From assembly GCA_023381095.1 (NCBI GenBank), contig JAMCTO010000163.1, positions 1 through 12,400 of the forward strand: 12,400 nt of DNA. The letters are read 5' to 3'. The translations under genes and the position numbers were made by a program. Shown here in pieces: positions 1-5,699 of this stretch. The stretch is from Bacillota bacterium. Lineage in GTDB: Bacteria; Bacillota; Sulfobacillia; Sulfobacillales; Sulfobacillaceae. The notes beneath the pieces are model-generated. The model saw only the letters and a program-made list of their open reading frames with translations. It did not search any database and had not been told where the DNA came from. Each line of letters starts with the position of its first letter. Position 1 is the first letter of the stretch.

Positions 1-33
1 TGAGAACAATTGTGTCTCAAGGGGGGGTGGGGT

Positions 34-501
34 ATGCATGTCGTGTTAGTTGAACCGGAAATCCCCCCTAATACCGGTAACATTGCTCGCACGTGCGCAG
101 CCACTGGTAGCTGTTTGCATTTGGTGGAACCTCTGGGATTTTCCGTGAGTGACCGTTACCTTAGGCGTGCGGGTCTCGATTATTGGGAATTCGTTCATGT
201 GCGCATTTATCCGGAGTGGAAGGATTTGGTCGAAACTTTGGGACATCCTGAAAACTGGTACTATTTTACTTCCCACAGTTCTCGACTGTATTCGGAAGCC
301 TGTTATACCCAAGACTCTGTACTGGTATTTGGGAAAGAATCCACAGGCCTTCGCAAAGAGCTTTTGGAGAGTTATTCCGAGTCCACTTATGTCATACCCA
401 TGAAACGGGAGATTCGATCGCTAAATTTATCAAATGCGGTGGCGATTGTTGTGTATGAAGCAATGCGTCAACAAGATTTTCGGCCGATTGAACCCTCTTA
501 A
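34..501 (+). CDS. trmL: tRNA (cytidine/uridine-34 2'-O)-methyltransferase, TrmL family
   Basis: A SPOUT-class methyltransferase of 155 residues, the usual TrmL size. TrmL methylates the ribose of the wobble nucleotide in leucine tRNAs using S-adenosylmethionine, in the cytoplasm. Visible motifs, in order, are the N-terminal EPEIPPNTGNIART block (motif 1), LVFGKESTGL (motif 2) and the C-terminal RSLNLSNAVAIVVYEAMRQ block (motif 3), which forms the trefoil-knot cofactor pocket. The ATG at 34 is preferred: a G-rich Shine-Dalgarno sequence lies about 7 nt upstream and the protein then begins MHVVLVEPEIP, as the family does. An in-frame TTG at 10 would add eight residues with no family match. The exchanger gene follows after 24 nt, so the two may be co-transcribed, though their functions are unrelated. 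Confidence 0.93.
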   Translation: MHVVLVEPEIPPNTGNIARTCAATGSCLHLVEPLGFSVSDRYLRRAGLDYWEFVHVRIYPEWKDLVETLGHPENWYYFTSHSSRLYSEACYTQDSVLVFGKESTGLRKELLESYSESTYVIPMKREIRSLNLSNAVAIVVYEAMRQQDFRPIEPS

Positions 502-525
502 AGGTGTAGGGAGCGAGACTTTAAT

Positions 526-1515
526 ATGCCTTGGTTATTGCTCACCGTAAGCGGAATGGTACTGATTGTGCTGTCGGCTGACTATTTCACCAATGGTGTG
601 GAATGGGTCGGATTTTACCTGCATTTGGAAGAAGGTGCAGTAGGCTCACTTTTGGCTGCTCTGGGCACCGCTTTGCCGGAAACTCTGGTTCCGGTTGTGG
701 CCATTATCTTCAGTCCCGACCATAGCGAAGCGGCCATAGGGCTGGGAGCCGTCTTGGGTGCGCCTTTAATGCTGGCGACCATTGGTTTTGCGGTGATAGG
801 GTTGGGTTTAGGGGCAAGAAAATCGACGCCGAATCTTGATACGTCCACGTGGGGCACCATGACTAAAGATTTGGGATTTTTTCTGTTGGCTTTTGGTGCG
901 GCTCTGGTGACAACCTTTCTTCCGCGCCCAATTCATTTCGCTATGGTTGTGATCTTGTTGGGACTTTATCTATGGCACGCTTGGAGACTAATTAAGGGAG
1001 ATCGGCATGAAGGAGTTCTTGGACATGCTCCCTCTCAGCCTCTGAGATTGTCTCAGACGCCTCGAAAGACGCCATGGTTGGCCATTCTGCAAGTGTTATT
1101 AGCACTCATCGGATTGATTTTAGGGGCACATTTCTTTGTTACGGCTCTGGATGCGGCGACAAAAATTGTTCACTTCCCCCCTTTTCTTTTGTCGGTGATC
1201 ATCACACCCGTTGCAACCGAATTGCCCGAAGTGCTAAATAGTGTGATATGGATTCGCCGAGGGAAAGATACCCTCGCAGTGGGCAATGTCACGGGCGCTA
1301 TGGCTTTTCAGTCAAGTGTCGTACCAGCTCTTGCTATCGCATTTATGCCATGGTCATTGACCCCTTTGGAATTGGCGACAGGCACTTTAACCTGGCTGGC
1401 TGCATTGTGGATTTGGACGAGGAGCCGATCGCGAAGTCTTTATATTAAGGAACTATTGACGGCGGGGTTGTTTTATGTGGTTTATATTGCCATTGTGGCC
1501 AGCTTATATACCTAA
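526..1515 (+). CDS. Cation/Ca2+ exchanger-family membrane protein (CaCA superfamily)
   Basis: An integral membrane protein of 329 residues with about ten hydrophobic helices in a 5+5 arrangement, split by a basic, hydrophilic loop at about residues 160-187. This is the fold of sodium/calcium and related cation antiporters. The first alpha repeat carries GTALPETL. The second carries TPVATELPEVL followed by GNVTGAMAFQSS. These correspond to the GTSxPE and GNxxGSN signatures of the superfamily, but both repeats are altered: GTA for GTS, and GAMAFQS for the polar GSNxxN. I recall the GAMxFQS form from a subgroup of bacterial exchangers, so the substrate cannot be read from the canonical residues. 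The ATG follows a TAGGGAG-type Shine-Dalgarno sequence about 12 nt upstream, rather far. The family is clear; ion specificity is unknown. Confidence 0.85.
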   Translation: MPWLLLTVSGMVLIVLSADYFTNGVEWVGFYLHLEEGAVGSLLAALGTALPETLVPVVAIIFSPDHSEAAIGLGAVLGAPLMLATIGFAVIGLGLGARKSTPNLDTSTWGTMTKDLGFFLLAFGAALVTTFLPRPIHFAMVVILLGLYLWHAWRLIKGDRHEGVLGHAPSQPLRLSQTPRKTPWLAILQVLLALIGLILGAHFFVTALDAATKIVHFPPFLLSVIITPVATELPEVLNSVIWIRRGKDTLAVGNVTGAMAFQSSVVPALAIAFMPWSLTPLELATGTLTWLAALWIWTRSRSRSLYIKELLTAGLFYVVYIAIVASLYT

Positions 1516-1525
1516 TCGGTAAGGT

Positions 1526-1558
1526 AGCCCATACCACTTCGTATAAAGATATTGGGCT
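1526..1558 (+). terminator. Weak hairpin after the exchanger gene
   Basis: AGCCCA (1526-1531) can pair with TGGGCT (1553-1558) across an AT-rich loop, 11 nt past the exchanger stop codon. No T-tract follows, so it is a poor match to an intrinsic terminator. It may only be a 3'-end-protecting hairpin or chance. Confidence 0.25.
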
Positions 1559-1602
1559 CGGGGATTGCAGACATAGTCCCGGGAAAGTGTGAAAAGTGGC
1601 GC

Positions 1603-1608
1603 TTGACA
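1603..1608 (+). promoter_or_regulatory. Consensus -35 hexamer TTGACA without a clear -10
   Basis: A perfect TTGACA lies about 190 nt upstream of the creatininase-family gene. The hexamers 16-18 nt downstream are poor. The best -10 candidate, TAAGAT at 1630, is spaced 21 nt away, which is too long for a standard sigma-A promoter. It would suit transcription of the creatininase-family gene with a long leader. Confidence 0.25.
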
Positions 1609-1653
1609 ATGAGGCCTGGTAAACTCAAATAAGATCGTAACAGTATCCTTCAT

Positions 1654-1737
1654 GGTTCACACAAAAAATGATGCAAAAGTAACAAACGAAGCTTAGAGAT
1701 ATTGAGAATCCGGTGCTTTTCTCGAAGAGTGTGAACC
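1654..1737 (+). repeat. 9-bp perfect inverted repeat in the leader of the creatininase-family gene
   Basis: GGTTCACAC (1654-1662) and GTGTGAACC (1729-1737) are perfect inverted copies separated by 66 nt. Nested inside is a 5-bp stem, GAGAA (1704-1708) with TTCTC (1719-1723). A further GTGTGAA copy lies at 1587-1593, ahead of the TTGACA hexamer. The arrangement could be a long-range RNA stem in the leader, or paired operator half-sites for a regulator. The sequence alone does not separate these. Confidence 0.4.
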
Positions 1738-1794
1738 GGCAAACGGTGATCATGGGTGGTAGCCAAGAGATTTGTTGTTTGACCAAAGGGTGAA

Positions 1795-2538
1795 ATGTCG
1801 ATGTATTGGGATCAACTGACAACCAAGAATTTCTTGGAGGAGATTGTCGGTCGAGTGGATACGGCCATTCTACCTATCGGCAGTATTGAAGCTCACGGGC
1901 AACATTGCCCGTTAGGGACCGACAATATGGCTCCGGCCTATTTTGCCGCACAGCTCGAAAAGATCTATCGTGACCGGATCCTGATTCTTCCTCCGGTGGC
2001 TTATGGCTATACTCCCGACTTGAGTGTATGGCCAGGAAGTCTGTCCATATCAGCCTCTGTGTTGCAGCAGTATGTCCAAGAAATCGGCCAGGGCGTTGTC
2101 AAATGGGGTATCAATAACCTGATCTTGTTAAATGGGCATGGAGGCAATATTGGAGCATTGCAAGCGGCCATGGACGCGATTGTTCAAGAACCGGTGCGAG
2201 TGGTAATGATAAACTGGTGGCTGGATTATAGCACGCAAATTCTTACGATTACGCGAGGCCAGGGACACGCCGGGGAAGATGAAACTTCCGTGATGCTTAA
2301 AGTGGCCCCGGAATGGGTCCATATGGAGCATGCGTCTTTTAATCCTTTTCGGCCGCGCTACCGTATTAAGGGACCAGGCATTTCGGATAAAAGGCTGCGC
2401 AATGCGACCACCGGGGACGGAAGATCGGCCACCAAAGAAAAAGGCGAGAAGATTGTGGAACTGATTGTGAAGGAACTTGCTGTGCTTTTGGAACGCTTGT
2501 GGAGCGATGATCTATTCGAGCGAACCGATAACGGTTGA
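1795..2538 (+). CDS. Creatininase-family metal-dependent amidohydrolase
   Basis: A 247-residue protein of the creatininase superfamily, which includes creatinine amidohydrolase, the FAPy deformylase ArfB and the mycofactocin peptidase MftE. These are cytoplasmic metalloenzymes that cleave C-N amide-type bonds. The metal motif SIEAHGQHCPLGTD supplies E32, H34 and D43. NGHGGN places H115, and HAGEDET places E161 and E163. NGHGGN, rather than the SGHYEN of true creatininase, points to the ArfB/MftE-like side of the family; no substrate can be named. Two starts are possible: ATG 1795, with AAAGGG only 4 nt upstream, and ATG 1801, which gives better spacing (10 nt) and an MYWDQLT start typical of the family. 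The gene stands alone between two non-coding stretches, so its context gives no pathway. Confidence 0.88.
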   Translation: MSMYWDQLTTKNFLEEIVGRVDTAILPIGSIEAHGQHCPLGTDNMAPAYFAAQLEKIYRDRILILPPVAYGYTPDLSVWPGSLSISASVLQQYVQEIGQGVVKWGINNLILLNGHGGNIGALQAAMDAIVQEPVRVVMINWWLDYSTQILTITRGQGHAGEDETSVMLKVAPEWVHMEHASFNPFRPRYRIKGPGISDKRLRNATTGDGRSATKEKGEKIVELIVKELAVLLERLWSDDLFERTDNG

Positions 2539-2549
2539 AAAAATTATCA

Positions 2550-2609
2550 AAGGCGCCGTAAAACCTCTCGCCTTAGCTATGGGAATATATGGCGCTCGCC
2601 GTCAGGCGA
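2550..2609 (+). terminator. Two short hairpins after the creatininase-family gene
   Basis: AAGGCG (2550-2555) can pair with CGCCTT (2569-2574). TCGCC (2596-2600) pairs with GGCGA (2605-2609) around a 4-nt loop, followed a few bases later by a short TTTT. The second could act as a weak intrinsic terminator for the upstream gene. Neither has a strong U-tract. Confidence 0.3.
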
Positions 2610-2724
2610 AGTCTTTTCGCACAACGCCAACTTTCCGGGAATTTGTGCTATCTTAAAATACGTGTTCACCCTTTGAAAGTCGGATACGTTGGCGGTCGTC
2701 TCCCGCAATCGTGGGAGATGTAAA

Positions 2725-2847
2725 ATGTATCGCGTCGTCAAGACAGACGTACCCGGAGACCTTCGGGCGACCGGATTGGGGGCTTTTGGCTCGCCCTTTG
2801 CGAGTAAAGCTGACATAAAGGTTCCCTCGCAAGAACCCCGGCTTTAG
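2725..2847 (+). pseudogene. Possible tnpB remnant: N-terminus fused to C-terminus
   Basis: A 40-codon open frame starts MYRVVKTDVPGD and ends in FASKADIKVPSQEPRL, its TAG stop lying inside the terminal CCCC/GGGG hairpin. In many IS200/IS605 elements the tnpB stop codon falls in this same hairpin, and the last residues resemble the basic QEPRL-like tails of that family (from memory, not a search). The simplest reading is an in-frame deletion joining the first ten or so codons to the last twenty or so. No RuvC or zinc-ribbon motifs remain, so it cannot encode a nuclease. A chance frame is the alternative. Confidence 0.4.
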
Positions 2848-2863
2848 CAGTGGGGAGTGTCAA
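2772..2863 (+). ncRNA. Omega-RNA-like structured 3' segment of the element relic
   Basis: Two stacked hairpins are visible. GCTTT (2782-2786) pairs with AAAGC (2806-2810) and encloses CTCGC (2790-2794) pairing with GCGAG (2800-2804); then comes the CCCC/GGGG hairpin (2836-2855). Successive stems up to the right end are how TnpB guide RNAs look, with the guide read from DNA just past the end. Here that would be the sequence after about 2863. Whether it is transcribed is unknown, and no TnpB is encoded in this window. Confidence 0.3.
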
Positions 2864-2874
2864 ATCCCAGTTTA

Positions 2875-2903
2875 TTGTCAAGCGTGAGAATGACAGTTAG
2901 GCT
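2875..2903 (+). promoter_or_regulatory. Candidate promoter for the aminotransferase-murD-typA-dnaE run
   Basis: TTGTCA (2875-2880, five of six consensus bases) and TAGGCT (2898-2903, three of six) are separated by exactly 17 nt. It is the best-spaced pair in this gap. The -10 is weak, and TATGAT at 2946 lacks a -35, so the assignment is tentative. Transcription from here would give a leader of about 190 nt carrying the two hairpins at 3009-3081. Confidence 0.3.
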
Positions 2904-3008
2904 ATTCCATGGTCCGGATCAGAACCTGTCCCGTGCACCACACTTTATGATTGACTGGAAGAACTATCGTCAGAGAGTATTCTAGGGGGAATGTTTTCCC
3001 TTATTGCG

Positions 3009-3081
3009 CGGCTAGGGACACATTTCGCAAAAGACGATGTGCTTAGCCGAAATTCAGAAATTCGAACATGGTTCCCATGTT
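3009..3081 (+). promoter_or_regulatory. Structured leader: two strong hairpins before the aminotransferase start
   Basis: Hairpin 1: CGGCTA (3009-3014) pairs with TAGCCG (3044-3049), and inside it CACAT (3019-3023) pairs with ATGTG (3037-3041). Hairpin 2: AACATGG (3065-3071) pairs perfectly with CCATGTT (3075-3081) around a 3-nt loop, ending 10 nt before the AGGA Shine-Dalgarno sequence. A tandem GAAATTCA/GAAATTCG repeat lies between them. No T-box, PyrR-type or known riboswitch core was recognised. The structures favour an untranslated leader over an N-terminal coding extension from the ATG at 2991. Confidence 0.4.
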
Positions 3082-3101
3082 TAGAAAGGCAGGACCGTAA
3101 A

Positions 3102-4304
3102 ATGCTGAAGACATTGTCCCTCGCCGAGAGAGTGCGACAATTACATCCGTCGCCGACGATGGCTATTGACTCCAAAGCCAAATCCTTAATCGCGGAGGGA
3201 AAGGATGTCGTCAATTTCGGCGCCGGAGAACCGGATTTTGATACACCGGAAAATATTCGCCAAGCCGCGATAACTGCAATTAATCACGGACAGACCCGCT
3301 ATACTGCGGTAGGGGGCATCGAAGCGCTCAAGGCGGCAATCCAAGAGCGTATTCGCTTGGACACGGGGCTCGAGTACCACTCCGACGAAATTTTGGTGTC
3401 GGTAGGCGCCAAACATTCTTTATACAATGCCATTATGGCACTGGTCGATCCGCAAGACGGAGTGCTCCTGCCTGTTCCTTATTGGGTCACATATCCCGAA
3501 CAAATTGCTTTGGCGGGAGGTGTTGCGCAATACGTCGTTTCCGATCCGAAACAGGAAGGGGCCGTGCATGCAGAGGACATTGCCAATGTCTTGACGGATC
3601 GTTCACGAGGGTTGCTCTTGAATTCTCCAAGCAATCCGAGCGGGGCCGTTATTAACCCCCCGGCCTTGGCCCAGATCGCCCGTTTGGTTTCTGAGCGAGA
3701 TCTCTGGGTTATCTCCGATGAAATTTATAACCGGCTGGTCTATGACGACGCGACTCACGTGTCAATCGCCTCTTTTCCGGGAATGCGGGAACGTACAATC
3801 CTGATTAACGGCGTATCAAAATCTTATGCCATGACCGGATGGCGTATTGGATATGCTGCCGGACCTCAACATATTATCAAGGCCATGACCAGTTTGCAGT
3901 CTCAATCGACATCTAATCCGTCGACTATGGCCCAATATGCCGCGTTGGAGGCTTTAACGGGACCTCAGGAACAAGTTGAAGTGATGCGCCGCGAATTTGA
4001 CCGCCGGCGGCAATATATTGTGGGGCGGATTAATCAGATTTCCGGCCTGTCTCTCGATAATCCTAAAGGAGCATTTTATGTGTGGGTGAATATGGCCGCA
4101 TATAAGAACCGGAAAGTGGGAGGACGTCTTATCAAAAACGCGGATGACCTGGCTCTGGTCTGGCTTGAGCAGGCAAACGTGGCCGTCGTGCCCGGATCCG
4201 GATTTGGCATGCCTGAGTATTTTCGTATTTCTTATGCCACGTCCATGGAAAGGATAGAAACCGGGCTAAATCGCATGCAAAGCCTGTTGGAGTCGACTCA
4301 ATGA
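3102..4304 (+). CDS. aspC: Pyridoxal-phosphate class I aminotransferase, aspartate aminotransferase-like
   Basis: A fold-type I aminotransferase (subgroup I-gamma, as in Bacillus and Thermus AspC) that interconverts aspartate and 2-oxoglutarate with oxaloacetate and glutamate in the cytoplasm; some relatives also act on aromatic or prephenate substrates. Seen are NFGAGEPDFDTP near the N-terminus, the cofactor Asn in NSPSNPSGAV, DEIYNRLVYDD, the Schiff-base lysine K240 in SKSYAMTGWRIGY, and the carboxylate-binding Arg in FRISYATS near the C-terminus. I choose ATG 3102: AGGA lies 7 nt upstream, the protein is 400 residues as in the family, and MLKTLSLAERVRQLHPSPTMAI matches the usual start. The frame stays open back to ATG 2991, but that 37-residue extension has no family match and covers strong hairpins. 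Its stop overlaps the murD start (ATGA). Confidence 0.9.
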   Translation: MLKTLSLAERVRQLHPSPTMAIDSKAKSLIAEGKDVVNFGAGEPDFDTPENIRQAAITAINHGQTRYTAVGGIEALKAAIQERIRLDTGLEYHSDEILVSVGAKHSLYNAIMALVDPQDGVLLPVPYWVTYPEQIALAGGVAQYVVSDPKQEGAVHAEDIANVLTDRSRGLLLNSPSNPSGAVINPPALAQIARLVSERDLWVISDEIYNRLVYDDATHVSIASFPGMRERTILINGVSKSYAMTGWRIGYAAGPQHIIKAMTSLQSQSTSNPSTMAQYAALEALTGPQEQVEVMRREFDRRRQYIVGRINQISGLSLDNPKGAFYVWVNMAAYKNRKVGGRLIKNADDLALVWLEQANVAVVPGSGFGMPEYFRISYATSMERIETGLNRMQSLLESTQ

Positions 4305-5665
4305 CGCTCAAACCTAAAGTGGCCATTGTTGGACTAGGGGTCAACAACAAACCCCTGGTCCCTTTTCTCTATAATCGCGGCATGGAGGTCATTGTCGCGG
4401 ATAAGAATCCGCCCTCAGAGTTGCAGGGTGCATTGTCTGCAATGGGGTTGACGGATGTGAAGGTTCTGGGAGGTCAAAACTATTTGGCTGAGTTGTCCTC
4501 GATCCCGGATCTCCGGGCTTTGTACTTAACCCCGGGCATGATTAAAACTCTTCCGGAAATTGAACAGATGCGAAGACGGGGAACGGAAATAACCTGCGAT
4601 ACTGATGTCTTTTTTCAGCAGTGTCCTGCCCCCATCATCGGAATTACCGGCTCCGCCGGGAAAACCACTACCACGACGCTCGTTTCGCAAGCATTAGGAG
4701 CAAAGGGTGAACCCAGGGTCTTCACCGGGGGTAACATTGGACATTCATTGTGGGAGGATTGGCCAAATATTACCCGAAACGGCTTGGTTGTGATGGAGTT
4801 GTCAAGTTTTCAGCTGGAATTGACCACTCATAGTCCCCATGGGGCGGCTGTGCTCAATCTTGCTCCCAACCATTTGGATGTTCATGGAACAATGGAGGCT
4901 TATGCTCAGGCCAAATCCAATATCTACCGCTATCAGAAGCCCGAGGACTGGGTGGTGCTTCCCCACCCTCCTTCTCTGCTCCAACTGATTACGGCCGAAA
5001 TTCCGGGGCGTGTAGCCTATTTTGCTTTGCACGATCATGCTCAAGCCGGCACCTTTGTTTCCGGAGGAAAGGTGATGTACCGGGATTTTTCCGACCACGT
5101 GACGAGCTGTTTTCCCGTTTCGGTTATCCAGATACCCGGAACTCATAACCTTTTAAATGTGTTGGCGGCCACAGCCATAGTAGGCATGGCCCAAGGTGAG
5201 ATGAGTGCCATGGAGCATGTTCTTTCCGGTTTTTTGGGGGTGTCTCACCGTTTGGAAAAAGTGCGAATTCATGATAACATTTTATACATCAATGACTCGA
5301 TCGCCACAGCTCCTGATCGGACAATGGCCGCCTTAGAGGCTATCAAAGGTTCAGTTGTTTTGCTGGCCGGAGGATATGACAAACAACTGGATTATGATGA
5401 GTTAGGACAGGTCATTGCCCGAAGCTCCGTTCATCATGTCGTGGTTTTGGGACAGGTGCAGGAAAAATTGGCTCAAGCCATATCCCGTTACAGCACAATC
5501 CCGGTTGTGCATGCCGATTCATTGGAGATGGCTGTAAGTTTGGCCAGGCAAGTCGCCAGAGCCGGAGATGCGGTCTTGTTGTCTCCGGCTGCGGCAAGTT
5601 ACGACATGTTCAGGAACTTTGAAGAGCGTGGGGAACGGTTTCGCGAGATTGTGGAGGGTTTTTAG
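4301..5665 (+). CDS. murD: UDP-N-acetylmuramoylalanine-D-glutamate ligase
   Basis: MurD adds D-glutamate to UDP-MurNAc-L-Ala with ATP, a cytoplasmic step of peptidoglycan precursor synthesis. The 454 residues show the N-terminal Rossmann domain, then the ATP-binding loop GITGSAGKTTTTT (114-126), GGNIG, MELSSFQLE, APNHLDVHGTMEAYAQAKSNI with the expected carbamylated lysine at K205, and the C-terminal domain with LLAGGYDKQLDY and SPAAASYDMFRNFEERGERF. In the NDSKATN motif the lysine is replaced: NDSIATAP (331-338). I recall this form from some other MurD lineages, so the enzyme is probably active. The ATG overlaps the aminotransferase stop by 4 nt, implying translational coupling. The gene lies outside a division/cell-wall (dcw) cluster, at least within this window. 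Confidence 0.95.
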   Translation: MTLKPKVAIVGLGVNNKPLVPFLYNRGMEVIVADKNPPSELQGALSAMGLTDVKVLGGQNYLAELSSIPDLRALYLTPGMIKTLPEIEQMRRRGTEITCDTDVFFQQCPAPIIGITGSAGKTTTTTLVSQALGAKGEPRVFTGGNIGHSLWEDWPNITRNGLVVMELSSFQLELTTHSPHGAAVLNLAPNHLDVHGTMEAYAQAKSNIYRYQKPEDWVVLPHPPSLLQLITAEIPGRVAYFALHDHAQAGTFVSGGKVMYRDFSDHVTSCFPVSVIQIPGTHNLLNVLAATAIVGMAQGEMSAMEHVLSGFLGVSHRLEKVRIHDNILYINDSIATAPDRTMAALEAIKGSVVLLAGGYDKQLDYDELGQVIARSSVHHVVVLGQVQEKLAQAISRYSTIPVVHADSLEMAVSLARQVARAGDAVLLSPAAASYDMFRNFEERGERFREIVEGF

Positions 5666-5699
5666 GGAACGGAAGTACCATTTTTAGGAGGGCTTTATA

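Larger units (their letters stand above)
2660..2863 (+). mobile_element. Relic or non-autonomous derivative of an IS200/IS605 TnpB-type element
   Basis: The right part ends in CCCC (2836-2839), a short inner stem, GGGG (2852-2855), then AGTGTCAA. This closely resembles the conserved right-end hairpin (CCCCGGCTTTAGCCGTGGGG then AGTGTCA) found past tnpB in many IS200/IS605 elements, where it is also the 3' end of the omega guide RNA. The left part has an 8-bp hairpin, TCTCCCGC (2699-2706) with GTGGGAGA (2711-2718) around AATC, placed as a left-end hairpin would be just before a tnpB start. Only about 120 nt separate the two, so almost all of tnpB is missing. The outer ends are estimates: the right is set by the GTGTCAA motif; the left could lie anywhere from about 2655 to 2695. 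The right-end resemblance is the strong part; the element call is inference. Confidence 0.55.

Noticed and set aside
10..33. Upstream TTG start for trmL
   Set aside because: It adds eight residues unlike the family. The ATG at 34 has a well-placed G-rich ribosome binding site and gives the usual MHVVLVEP start.
2577..2816. A 79-codon reverse-strand frame across the element relic
   Set aside because: No ribosome binding site or recognisable domain, and it runs antisense through the hairpins of the relic, whose structure explains the sequence better.
2991..3101. N-terminal extension of the aminotransferase from the ATG at 2991
   Set aside because: The 37 added residues have no family counterpart, the ATG touches its purine run with no spacing, and two strong hairpins fill the region. 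The ATG at 3102 has proper spacing and a family-like start.
2870..3101. T-box or amino-acid riboswitch in the aminotransferase leader
   Set aside because: The conserved T-box core (AGGGTGGNACCGCG) and known riboswitch cores were looked for and not seen; only generic hairpins are present.
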